From: Actinomycetes bacterium
GTDB taxonomy: Bacteria; Actinomycetota; Actinomycetes; Nanopelagicales; Nanopelagicaceae
DNA: 16,984 nucleotides
Direction of reading: 5' to 3'
Assembly: GCA_014190175.1 (NCBI GenBank)
Contig: BJFZ01000029.1
Span: 1 to 16,984, forward strand
In this document: positions 1 to 6,973 of the stretch, in pieces
Layout: each line of letters starts with the position of its first letter
How positions within the stretch are numbered: position 1 is the stretch's first letter
Notes under the pieces: model-generated
What the model was told of the DNA's origin: nothing
What the model saw: the letters and a program-made list of their open reading frames with translations, nothing else
The model's database searches: none
Translations under genes and position numbers: made by a program

Positions 1-9
1 TAGAAAATT

Positions 10-15
10 AGGGAG
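10..15 (+). promoter_or_regulatory. Ribosome binding site of secG
   Basis: AGGGAG lies five bases before the ATG at 21, a good Shine-Dalgarno match that supports this start. TAG at 1-3 could be the stop codon of an upstream gene. In many Actinobacteria that gene is tpiA, but too little sequence is present to tell. Confidence 0.7.
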
Positions 16-20
16 TTGCA

Positions 21-251
21 ATGGTCTTGGGATTATCTATATTTTTGATGGCCTTGAGCGCATTGATGATCTTGTTGGTATTGCTTCATAAGGGCAAAGG
101 CAGCGGATTATCTGATCTATTTGGTGGGGGAGTTTCCTCAAATTACGGTGGATCATCAGTAGTAGAACGCAACCTTGATCGGATCACAATTGTTGCTGGT
201 GGTTTATGGTTTGCTTCTATCGTAGCTTTAAGTTTGTTATTAAAGAAGTAA
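21..251 (+). CDS. secG: Preprotein translocase subunit SecG
   Basis: SecG is the small accessory subunit of the SecYEG channel in the cytoplasmic membrane and assists SecA-driven protein export. The 76-residue product has the family layout: a hydrophobic helix at about residues 1-22, a cytoplasmic loop with HKGKGSGLSDLFGGG (about 23-37), and a second helix at about 54-74. The loop motif GKG-SG-LFGGG is diagnostic of SecG, and the length is normal for actinobacterial SecG. It is followed 36 bases later by rbpA on the same strand. In other Actinobacteria secG closes the gap-pgk-tpiA glycolytic cluster, so those genes may lie just left of the window (inference). No terminator is visible after it. 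Confidence 0.95.
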   Translation: MVLGLSIFLMALSALMILLVLLHKGKGSGLSDLFGGGVSSNYGGSSVVERNLDRITIVAGGLWFASIVALSLLLKK

Positions 252-273
252 ATAACTTTTAATTAAAGTAATC

Positions 274-281
274 AAAAGGAG
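274..281 (+). promoter_or_regulatory. Ribosome binding site of rbpA
   Basis: AAAAGGAG ends six bases before the ATG at 288. It is one of the two strongest Shine-Dalgarno matches in the window and fixes the rbpA start. The rest of the secG-rbpA gap (252-273) is AT-rich, with no convincing promoter. Confidence 0.75.
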
Positions 282-287
282 CAGTAA

Positions 288-632
288 ATGGCTGGTGGAA
301 GCGCAATTCGCGGAAGTCGCGTCGGGGCAGGCCCAATGGGTGAAGCAGAACGTGGCGATGCAATAGCTAGATTTCGCATCTCATATTGGTGTGCAAATGA
401 CCACGAAACCAGACCCTCTTTTGCTGATGACGGCTCAGTAACTCCACCAGATGAGTGGGATTGCCCTCGTTGTGGATTTCCAGCCGGTCGTGATCGCAGT
501 GCTCCGCCAAAGCCAATTAAAAATGAACCATATAAAACACATTTGGCTTATGTAAAAGAGCGCAGAACAGATACTGAAGGCGCTGCTTTACTAGAGGAAG
601 CTCTTAAAAGACTTCGCGGAGAGATTGATTAA
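288..632 (+). CDS. rbpA: RNA polymerase-binding protein RbpA
   Basis: RbpA is an actinobacterial transcription factor that binds RNA polymerase and the principal sigma factor, stabilising the open promoter complex. The 114-residue product shows the expected parts: a flexible N-terminal tail (1-25), a zinc-binding core with candidate ligands C35, H39, C59 and C62 (YWCANDH and CPRC), a basic linker around 66-80, and a C-terminal helix (about 95-113, TDTEGAALLEEALKRLRGE) matching the sigma-interacting domain. Length and all key residues are normal, so the protein looks functional. Its last 29 bases overlap the 3' end of pgi on the other strand. Adjacency to secG is, from memory, also found in other Actinobacteria such as Micrococcales. 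Confidence 0.96.
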   Translation: MAGGSAIRGSRVGAGPMGEAERGDAIARFRISYWCANDHETRPSFADDGSVTPPDEWDCPRCGFPAGRDRSAPPKPIKNEPYKTHLAYVKERRTDTEGAALLEEALKRLRGEID

Positions 633-2109
633 TTTTATTTAAAGTTAAATCCTTCGACAAAGTCAAATGCAATACATTTAAGTTGCTTTCGGTTAACGCA
701 GCAACATCTCCTAAAGCCTGAGCCTTTTGTAATTGTGCGAAAGAATAATTCTGTCCTGGAATTCCTAAATCCTGCTCACCTTCATGGGTAAGAATTAGAA
801 ATGAACCAGTAGGAATTCCACCTTTATGGAATTGACCAGTCGAATGTAGATATCTTGGTCCCCACCCAAGAGTTACTGGGATGTTTATTAATCTTTTAAA
901 CTCAGCGGAAAGTTCATTAATTTGTGGTTCGAAATTTCGAGACAAGAAAGCAAGTATTCCTACGTAACCCAGTGGTTTAATTTTTGAAGTGAAATCTTTT
1001 AATTGAGTCGAGATCTCTTTATCTGCAATCAGCTTTGCGAAAGATGCATTTTCTGCCAAAACTGAATTCGCCCGCTCTTTAGCAAGCGTCACATTTGGTT
1101 GATCAAATGGATTAACTTCAAGTAGGTGACAGAGAAGGGCCGTGGTCCACTCCCAAAATAGAAAATGACCGCCAAGAGAAGCAGTTAAGTGAATATCGGT
1201 ACTTTGGTTTTTATCTCTTGGGGGAGTGAAAACAACTCTCACGATTTTTGAGTTTTCAGGTTGGCGATTTTCAACAACCGGCAAAACTCCTTTTCCCTCT
1301 TTCCCAGTTGACTCCGCTATCAATTGTTCAATCCATTGACTCAATGGTGAATCTGGCAAGGAGATAAATGGGGTACCGCTTTCAAAGATTGCCAACGCAA
1401 GCAAAACTGCAGGGTTGCTTGGTTTAGCCAATTCGAGAGCAAGGTCCTGTGCTTCATCTAGCAAAATTGATACATCAATTCCGCAAATAGCTGCTGGTGC
1501 TAAACCAAAGGCAGATAAGGCGCTAAATCTTCCACCGACATCAGCGAACCCATTTAAAACTTGCACGCCGTGATCTTTTGCCCAGATCTCCAAAGTAGAG
1601 TCAGGGTCAGTGATAACTAGAAGATGGTCACGAATCTCTAATTTCTGCTTCACCAACTCAGCATGGAAAAGCGCTCGATGAGAGTTGGTTTCGATAGTAC
1701 TTCCAGATTTAGAAGCGAATATAAATAACGTTGTGCTTAAATCTGAATTGAGAATTGGGAGCAAATCTGCTGGATCTGTTGAATCGATAATAATTAATGG
1801 AAGTTCTGATTCTAGATTTGAGGCTGCAATAACTTCAGGTGCTAGCGAGGATCCACCCATACCGCACAGAACTATTCGGTTAATCGAGTTCTTACGACGG
1901 AGCGCAGCAATGGCATCAAATTTAGGCAAGAGTTGAGTAGATTTTGTCGGCAAGTCAATCCACCCCAAGCGATTAAGTGCTTCTGCTTTAGCTCCTTGGC
2001 CCCAAAGCAGCGCATCTCTATTTTGTAATCTTTGGTTAGCTAAGTTTAATTTCTCAAGAAGGCCACTTTTCATTGCCAAATCAATTGGAGAACCCGATAT
2101 AGATATCAC
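604..2109 (-). CDS. pgi: Glucose-6-phosphate isomerase
   Basis: Interconverts glucose 6-phosphate and fructose 6-phosphate in the cytosol, linking glycolysis with the pentose-phosphate block. The 501-residue protein has two SIS sugar-isomerase domains. Visible motifs are CGMGGSS (82-88), the phosphate-binding SKSGST (133-138), the family signature beginning GGRFS (192-196), NPFDQPNV (333-340) and STGQFHKGG (423-431). It resembles the PGI half of the bifunctional Tal-Pgi proteins known in some bacteria, but here it is a separate gene. The start is GTG at 2109, sharing GTGA with the tal stop codon, so translational coupling is likely; Met13 is an alternative. No Shine-Dalgarno sequence is seen. 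The stop codon and last nine codons lie inside the antisense of rbpA, yet the C-terminus looks to be of normal length. Confidence 0.94.
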   Translation of the reverse strand: MISISGSPIDLAMKSGLLEKLNLANQRLQNRDALLWGQGAKAEALNRLGWIDLPTKSTQLLPKFDAIAALRRKNSINRIVLCGMGGSSLAPEVIAASNLESELPLIIIDSTDPADLLPILNSDLSTTLFIFASKSGSTIETNSHRALFHAELVKQKLEIRDHLLVITDPDSTLEIWAKDHGVQVLNGFADVGGRFSALSAFGLAPAAICGIDVSILLDEAQDLALELAKPSNPAVLLALAIFESGTPFISLPDSPLSQWIEQLIAESTGKEGKGVLPVVENRQPENSKIVRVVFTPPRDKNQSTDIHLTASLGGHFLFWEWTTALLCHLLEVNPFDQPNVTLAKERANSVLAENASFAKLIADKEISTQLKDFTSKIKPLGYVGILAFLSRNFEPQINELSAEFKRLINIPVTLGWGPRYLHSTGQFHKGGIPTGSFLILTHEGEQDLGIPGQNYSFAQLQKAQALGDVAALTESNLNVLHLTLSKDLTLNKINQSLREVF

Positions 2110-3215
2110 GCGAGAGCTTGTTTAACTGTTTGGAGTAGATGCTGCCAAGACTCTTCAAACTTCCTGATCCCATCAACTTCAAGATCTGCAACAACTTTAT
2201 TGTAATCAATTCCTAAATTACTCAAGTCACGTAAAACTATATGAGCGCTAACTATTTCTGTCGAAATTGAATCTTTGATAACAGGATTGAGGTCATGGAC
2301 TGCTCGCAAGGTTGCTTCCGGCATAGTATTTACCGTCAATGGGGCGGCGAGTTCGCTCACGTATTTATCTTTTTTGTATGTGGGGTCTTTAACGCCAGTT
2401 GAGGCCCAAAGCAAACGTTGTGGCCATGCTCCGGAGGTTGCTAATTTTTTCCAACGGTCACTTTGAGAAAAATTCAAGAAAATTTCATAAGCTAATTGCG
2501 CATTGGCTACCGCTGCTTTTCCTCGCAGAGAAGTGGCTTCAGCGGTCGACATATGATCCAATATTGGATCAATTGCGGTATCAACCCGACTTACAAAAAA
2601 AGATGCGACAGATTGGATTTGTGAAATATCAGCTCCGCTAGCTACTCGCTTTTCAATTCCAGATACATAGGCATGTAGAACTTTTTCGTATCTTTCCGTT
2701 GAAAATATCAAAGTAACATTGATGCTAATTCCTTCGGAGATCAAGAGTTCTATCGCAGGCAAACCCGCCAATGTGGCCGGCACTTTAATGAAAAGGTTTT
2801 CGCGTCCCACTTCTTTCCATAGTTCCCGAGCTTGATCGATCGTCTCTTGAGTTTTGTGGGCAAGTCTTGGGTCGACTTCAATACTTACCCGCCCATCAAT
2901 ACCTTGAGTTTTATGAAAGGTCTCAACGAGCAGATCACATGCATCGCGTACATCAGTTGTGGTTACTTTTCTAATAGCCTGATCTACTGAAGCACCCTCT
3001 TTTTTCAAAGCAGCAAAAGTTTCGGCATAAGTTTGCGAATCTTTTAAAGCGTTATCAAAAATAGAAGGATTTGTCGTTACTCCAACAACTGAATAATTAT
3101 CAATTAAGTTTTTTAGTGAACTATCATTTTCAGGGTTTGCAAGCCGTGATCTGGACAAGTCATCTAGCCAAATGGAAGTTCCGAGTCCGGATAATTTCTG
3201 TAGCGCGTTTGTCAT
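2106..3215 (-). CDS. tal: Transaldolase
   Basis: Transfers a dihydroxyacetone unit between sedoheptulose 7-phosphate and glyceraldehyde 3-phosphate in the non-oxidative pentose-phosphate pathway. The 369-residue length fits the long actinobacterial transaldolase class. Visible motifs: TTNPSIF (47-53), IEVDPRLA (112-119), the Schiff-base lysine K144 within FIKVPAT, NVTLIFS (166-172), SFFVSRVDTAID (205-216) and the C-terminal LLWASTGVKDP (268-278). The ATG overlaps the tkt stop codon by one base (TAATG), and the tal stop overlaps the pgi GTG, so tkt, tal and pgi form one coupled unit. From memory, Streptomyces coelicolor and Mycobacterium tuberculosis carry zwf directly after tal; here pgi takes that position, as in some Micrococcales. 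Confidence 0.95.
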   Translation of the reverse strand: MTNALQKLSGLGTSIWLDDLSRSRLANPENDSSLKNLIDNYSVVGVTTNPSIFDNALKDSQTYAETFAALKKEGASVDQAIRKVTTTDVRDACDLLVETFHKTQGIDGRVSIEVDPRLAHKTQETIDQARELWKEVGRENLFIKVPATLAGLPAIELLISEGISINVTLIFSTERYEKVLHAYVSGIEKRVASGADISQIQSVASFFVSRVDTAIDPILDHMSTAEATSLRGKAAVANAQLAYEIFLNFSQSDRWKKLATSGAWPQRLLWASTGVKDPTYKKDKYVSELAAPLTVNTMPEATLRAVHDLNPVIKDSISTEIVSAHIVLRDLSNLGIDYNKVVADLEVDGIRKFEESWQHLLQTVKQALA

Positions 3216-5329
3216 TACAAAATCTCTTCGACGGCGGCAGTTACTCGTTCAACTGTAAATCCAAATGCGGTAAACAACTCCTTCGCTGATGCCGATGCCC
3301 CAAAGTGTTCAAGTGAAATTGATTTACCTGAGCTACCGGTAAATTCGGCCCAACCCATGGCTATGCCAGCTTCAATGCTTACTCGCGCACTTATATTTTT
3401 CGGCAATACACTCTCTTGATAAGCAGAGCTTTGACCGCGGAACCACTCCCAGCAAGGCATGCTTACAACTCTTACTGGAATTTGTTTTGCTGCTAATGCA
3501 TCTTGAGCATCAAGTGCCAAGGCAACTTCGGAACCGGTTGCAATTAATATTGCTTTAGGTTTTTCCCCTGCTATTGGCTCTCGTAAAATATAAGCACCTT
3601 TGGTAGCTCCTGCTGCAGAGTTACATTTACTTCGGTCAAAAACTGGTAAATTTTGTCTCGAGAGTAATAAACCAGCAGGTCTGGCATTTTCTATTAGCTG
3701 ACCCCAGCATTGGGCAACTTCATTGGCATCTGCAGGTCTAATTACATCTAGCCCAGGAATGGCCCGAAGGGCTGCGGCATGTTCAACTGGTTGATGAGTT
3801 GGGCCATCCTCTCCTAAACCAATTGAATCGTGGCTCCAAATATAGGTAACCGGTAATTTCATAAGAGCAGCTAAGCGAACTGAAGGTCGCATGTAATCAC
3901 TAAAAACTAAAAATGTTCCACCAAAAGGTTTAGTTCCACCATGTAGCGCTATTCCGTTCATTATCGCGCCCATTGCATGTTCGCGAATTCCAAAATGTAT
4001 AACTCGACCATAAGGATCAGCAGAAGACGAAGATGATGGTAGGAAGGATTTTGCGCCTTCGATCGTAGTGTTATTACTTTCTGCTAAATCAGCAGAACCG
4101 CCCCACATCTCGGGCAGCAGCGCTGCTAATTTTTGGATTACATCCCCAGAGGCTTTGCGTGTTGAGATCTCTTTTTCACTGGAAAATTCAGGTAGTGAAG
4201 TACGCCAATTCTTTGGTAATTCTTTACTTACCAATCGATCAGATAATTCGGCGGCTTCCTTATTCTCATTGCGCCAATTATTGAAGTTCCTATCCCACTC
4301 ATTCCGCAAAGTCGCTGCTCGGTCTAATACTTTTCTTGCATGAGCAAGTACTTCTGTTGGCATTGCAAAATCTTCTTTTGGATCTAGGCCAAGGGCTACT
4401 TTTGTTGCTGCGACTTCTTCAACACCGAGTGCAGAACCATGCGATTTAGAACTGCCTTGCAGTTTCGGAGCGGGCCAAGCGATTACAGTTTTTAATCTAA
4501 TAAGAGTTGGAGCAACAGTTTGAGATTTGGCTTGATTAATTGCAGCGTTTAATGAAACTAGATCAACTTCACCGCTTGGTAAAGTCCCAACTTCAATTAC
4601 ATTCCAATGATATGAACGATATCTTGCACTTACATCCTCAGTAAATGAAAGTTCTATATCGCCCTCAATTGTGATTTTATTATCGTCGTAAATCACAATT
4701 AAATTGCTTAGTTTTTGCAAACCGGCGATTGAAGAAGCTTCAGCACTAATTCCTTCTTGAAGATCGCCATCGGAGGCGAGGACATAGATGTGATGATCAA
4801 ATATTGATTTATTACGGGCAGCTTTTGGATCAAAAAGCCCACGTTCATAACGAGCGGCCATTGCCATTCCAACAGCATTTCCAATTCCCTGACCAAGTGG
4901 ACCGGTAGTTGTTTCCACTCCGGCTGTATGACCATATTCAGGATGTCCTGGAGTAGCCGAATCTTTTTTCCGGAACTCTTTTAAATCATCAAGAGTTAAT
5001 CCGTAGCCGGAATAAAAAAGTTGGGTGTACAAAGTTAATGAAGAGTGACCACATGAAAGGATGAATCGATCTCGCCCGATCCACTTAGGATCCCGAGGGT
5101 CATGGCGTAGATGGTGTTGAAACAAAAGATAAGCCACGGGGGCTAAAGCCATCGCCGTTCCTGGATGACCATTTCCGGCCCGTTGCACCGCATCGGCAGC
5201 AAGGGCGCGAGCATATGAAATGGCCTGATCATCTAGATCATTCCAGCCGAGAATCTCTGTATTAATTGGACTACCTGGACTAACTGGACTGGGCGCCATA
5301 TTTGAAAGCCTATCTAACCCAAAGAGCAA
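3215..5329 (-). CDS. tkt: Transketolase
   Basis: Thiamine-diphosphate enzyme that moves two-carbon units between sugar phosphates in the cytosol. With the longest reading it has 704 residues. Motifs in that numbering: GNGHPG (52-57, with the catalytic-site histidine), GPLGQG (143-148), the ThDP/metal motif SDGDLQEG (186-193) ending near DDNK (215-218), and IREHAMGAIMNG (448-459) with catalytic Glu450. The longest reading starts at TTG 5329, but ATG at 5299 (Met11) is preferred: the family begins a short way before WNDLDDQAISYARALAADAV, and a TANNNT element sits seven bases before that ATG. The preferred protein has 694 residues. It follows ctaA on the same strand after 47 bases and is coupled to tal by TAATG. 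Heme O synthase ctaB, the usual neighbour in Actinobacteria, is not here. Confidence 0.95.
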   Translation of the reverse strand: MLFGLDRLSNMAPSPVSPGSPINTEILGWNDLDDQAISYARALAADAVQRAGNGHPGTAMALAPVAYLLFQHHLRHDPRDPKWIGRDRFILSCGHSSLTLYTQLFYSGYGLTLDDLKEFRKKDSATPGHPEYGHTAGVETTTGPLGQGIGNAVGMAMAARYERGLFDPKAARNKSIFDHHIYVLASDGDLQEGISAEASSIAGLQKLSNLIVIYDDNKITIEGDIELSFTEDVSARYRSYHWNVIEVGTLPSGEVDLVSLNAAINQAKSQTVAPTLIRLKTVIAWPAPKLQGSSKSHGSALGVEEVAATKVALGLDPKEDFAMPTEVLAHARKVLDRAATLRNEWDRNFNNWRNENKEAAELSDRLVSKELPKNWRTSLPEFSSEKEISTRKASGDVIQKLAALLPEMWGGSADLAESNNTTIEGAKSFLPSSSSSADPYGRVIHFGIREHAMGAIMNGIALHGGTKPFGGTFLVFSDYMRPSVRLAALMKLPVTYIWSHDSIGLGEDGPTHQPVEHAAALRAIPGLDVIRPADANEVAQCWGQLIENARPAGLLLSRQNLPVFDRSKCNSAAGATKGAYILREPIAGEKPKAILIATGSEVALALDAQDALAAKQIPVRVVSMPCWEWFRGQSSAYQESVLPKNISARVSIEAGIAMGWAEFTGSSGKSISLEHFGASASAKELFTAFGFTVERVTAAVEEIL
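5307..5312 (-). promoter_or_regulatory. Candidate -10 element of a leaderless tkt promoter
   Basis: On the - strand TAGGCT (TANNNT) is followed by seven bases and then the ATG at 5299. No Shine-Dalgarno sequence precedes that ATG. This spacing would place the transcription start at or next to the start codon. No convincing -35 element is seen. The call rests on one hexamer, supported by the same arrangement before ctaA, DUF3099 and fabG. Confidence 0.45.
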
Positions 5330-5346
5330 GGTGGGTTAATTTGGAT

Positions 5347-6243
5347 TTAGGAGAGTTTTGCGTGGCGTTTACTGCTGGTACGGATTAGCAATTTGCAGGC
5401 GGTGAGCCACACTAAAGATAAACCAAGCAGGTGGAGGCCGACCAAAATAATCGGGACCCCGGTGAAATATTGGAGGTACCCAATACCCCCTTGAATCAGT
5501 ACCAAAAGTATAAATGTTTGCATCAATTTAAGATGATTACCTCGAGCTTCAGGTGAAGAAGATATTGGCGCTAGCTTTAGGAGTAAGTACAGTGCAAAGA
5601 TCGCACCACAAAGAGCAATAACTAAATCAGCATGCAGCCAAGTAACCATCCGAAGATCAAAATTGTAACGAGGCGCAGTGCGGTCGCCTGCGTGTGGACC
5701 ACTTCCAGTAACAACAGTCCCAACAATAATCACCAACAAAGTCAGTGAGAAAACAACTCGAACTAGTAAAACACCGGCATAAGTCAATGGCGCTGCTTTC
5801 GGATAATCCCGGGAACGTTCATTTAGTACTACTGCGCCATAAATCAAAGCGATCGATAAAAGTAGATGGCTAGCAACAGCAGCCGGATTTAATTTTGTTA
5901 AAACGGTAATTCCACCTAAAACAGCTTGACCAAAAATTCCTAAAATTTGTAAAAAAGAAAGCAGACGTAAATTTTTGCGGCCACTTTTTAATACCCAACC
6001 AAAAGTTACGATAGCTAATGCCACCAAAGCAAAGGTCAGCATTCGATTTATAAATTCAATCCAAATGTTGATTAGCGGTTCAACTTGATCTTCTGAAGGG
6101 GTGTATGAACCCTTTGCGCATTCCGGCCAAGTTGGGCACCCTAAGCCAGATTTTGTGAGCCGGACGGCTCCACCGGTGATGATCAAGGCAATCTGGGCCC
6201 CAAGGAGCAAGGCAGGAAGGCGATTTAACCGATTCTTGAGCAC
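5347..6243 (-). CDS. ctaA: Heme A synthase (COX15/CtaA family)
   Basis: Oxidises heme O to heme A for aa3-type cytochrome c oxidase, in the cytoplasmic membrane. The 298-residue protein has eight hydrophobic helices at about 7-27, 68-87, 93-113, 122-140, 159-180, 203-225, 238-260 and 264-287. Family marks: GGAVRLTKSGLGCPTWPEC (24-42) with the loop cysteine pair C36/C42, Glu63 in WIEFINRM, and candidate heme-ligand histidines H126, H204 and H271. Where Bacillus CtaA has a histidine in the helix-II motif, this protein has Asn66; I recall the same in other actinobacterial homologues. Start is GTG at 6243, with a candidate -10 box TAGGGT six bases upstream. It is divergent from sufR across 59 bases and precedes tkt on the same strand. 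Confidence 0.92.
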   Translation of the reverse strand: MLKNRLNRLPALLLGAQIALIITGGAVRLTKSGLGCPTWPECAKGSYTPSEDQVEPLINIWIEFINRMLTFALVALAIVTFGWVLKSGRKNLRLLSFLQILGIFGQAVLGGITVLTKLNPAAVASHLLLSIALIYGAVVLNERSRDYPKAAPLTYAGVLLVRVVFSLTLLVIIVGTVVTGSGPHAGDRTAPRYNFDLRMVTWLHADLVIALCGAIFALYLLLKLAPISSSPEARGNHLKLMQTFILLVLIQGGIGYLQYFTGVPIILVGLHLLGLSLVWLTACKLLIRTSSKRHAKLS

Positions 6244-6249
6244 GCTCTA

Positions 6250-6255
6250 ACCCTA
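6250..6255 (-). promoter_or_regulatory. Candidate -10 element of a leaderless ctaA promoter
   Basis: On the - strand TAGGGT (TANNNT) is followed by six bases and then the GTG at 6243, as expected for transcription starting at the initiation codon. There is no Shine-Dalgarno sequence. The -35 region is weak (TTACAC at 6279-6274). It lies in the same 59-base gap as the candidate SufR operator, about 35 bases away. Confidence 0.45.
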
Positions 6256-6289
6256 GTGCGAGTCAAGTTGCAGGTGTAAGTGAATTACG

Positions 6290-6303
6290 CAACACTATCG
6301 TTG
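6290..6303 (+). promoter_or_regulatory. Candidate SufR operator (CAAC-N6-GTTG)
   Basis: CAAC at 6290-6293, six bases, then GTTG at 6300-6303 form a perfect inverted repeat. It matches the CAAC-N6-GTTG motif described for cyanobacterial SufR at its suf promoter. The same stretch, read from 6292 to 6306, is ACACT-N5-TGTGA, which I recall as the form reported for mycobacterial SufR. The site ends on the first base of the sufR GTG start codon. A possible promoter, TTGCAG (6268-6273), 17 bases, AACACT (6291-6296), would put the -10 box and start point inside the operator, an ideal position for autorepression. An additional GTTG half-site lies at 6267-6270. The match is seen directly; binding is inferred. 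Confidence 0.72.
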
Positions 6304-6956
6304 TGAAAAACGATGAACTCAGGACTCGAGAGGTTATTGCGCGCGCCATCCTTGAAAGTGGCCCGGCAACCGCTGCCCAATTGGCAGATCGGCTTGGAAT
6401 CACTCCAGCCGGTATCCGGCGCCATCTAGATTCCCTGGTAAGTGAAGGAACCCTTGAAGCCCGGGAGCCAAAGATCGGAAGTAGTGCAATTGGTCGTGGC
6501 CGGCCGGCAAAAGTTTTTGTAATGACAGATTTTGGTAGGTCGCAATTTAAACACTCTTATGATGATTTAGCGATTTCCGCCCTTAGGTTTATGGCCTCTA
6601 CATCTAGTGCATCTATTACATCTGGAAGTGTTGCGCCTTTCGCAAAACATCGCGCACAAGAGATGGAAAGAAAACTTGCGAGTGATGATCAAGTTTCTGT
6701 AAATGATTTAGTTACATTTTTGAGTGATGAAGGCTATGCGGCTAGTTCTCATCAGATGGGTGTGGGGATTGAACTTTGCCAACATCATTGTCCGATCGCT
6801 CACGTTGCTTCTGAATTTCCTGAGATTTGCGAAGCTGAGACTGAATTGTTTTCAAAATTGCTCGGAACTCACGTACAGAGATTGGCAACTATTGCTCACG
6901 GCGATGGGGTTTGCACAACCTTTGTTCCATTAACTTTAACAAGCACATCTAAGTAA
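6303..6956 (+). CDS. sufR: Iron-sulfur cluster sensing transcriptional repressor SufR
   Basis: SufR is a winged-helix regulator that represses the suf operon when it carries a [4Fe-4S] cluster and releases it when clusters are scarce or damaged. The 217-residue protein has an N-terminal helix-turn-helix (about 8-55, with [19 protein letters not shown] at 28-46) and a wing with [16 protein letters not shown] (64-79). The C-terminal cluster domain has C159, C163 and C176 in the spacing C-x3-C-x12-C, the same as the three ligands reported for mycobacterial SufR. A fourth cysteine, C204, lies in HGDGVC. Start is GTG 6303, with no Shine-Dalgarno sequence before it; the candidate operator overlaps this codon. 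sufB follows after 17 bases, so autoregulation of the whole operon is expected. Confidence 0.93.
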   Translation: MKNDELRTREVIARAILESGPATAAQLADRLGITPAGIRRHLDSLVSEGTLEAREPKIGSSAIGRGRPAKVFVMTDFGRSQFKHSYDDLAISALRFMASTSSASITSGSVAPFAKHRAQEMERKLASDDQVSVNDLVTFLSDEGYAASSHQMGVGIELCQHHCPIAHVASEFPEICEAETELFSKLLGTHVQRLATIAHGDGVCTTFVPLTLTSTSK

Positions 6957-6958
6957 CT

Positions 6959-6965
6959 AGGAGAG
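6959..6965 (+). promoter_or_regulatory. Ribosome binding site of sufB
   Basis: AGGAGAG ends eight bases before the ATG at 6974, followed by an A-rich spacer. It is a strong Shine-Dalgarno match within the operon. It implies that sufB is translated at its own high rate rather than only by coupling from sufR, so structural proteins can be made in excess of the repressor. Confidence 0.75.
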
Positions 6966-6973
6966 AGAAAAAA

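Noticed and set aside
255..269. Small inverted repeat ACTTT-TAATT-AAAGT between secG and rbpA, as a possible terminator
   Set aside because: The stem has five pairs, mostly A-T, no GC-rich core and no following T-run, and the rbpA ribosome binding site comes right after it.
924..945. GGTTCGAAATTTCGA resembling a tRNA T-arm
   Set aside because: No acceptor stem, D-arm or anticodon arm is present around it and it codes for a conserved part of glucose-6-phosphate isomerase.
4068..4343. 91-codon open frame antisense to transketolase
   Set aside because: It lies wholly within a well-conserved tkt frame, shows no recognisable domain and has no ribosome binding site. The same applies to the other antisense frames in sufC, sufD, the ABC gene, fabG and fabI.
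5300..5329. TTG start for transketolase
   Set aside because: No ribosome binding site or -10 element fits the TTG; the ten extra residues are not typical of the family and the ATG at 5299 has a candidate promoter element.
6296..6301. TATCGT as the -10 box of sufR
   Set aside because: It ends one base before the GTG start codon, so transcription would begin inside the gene and lose the start; it is better read as part of the SufR operator.
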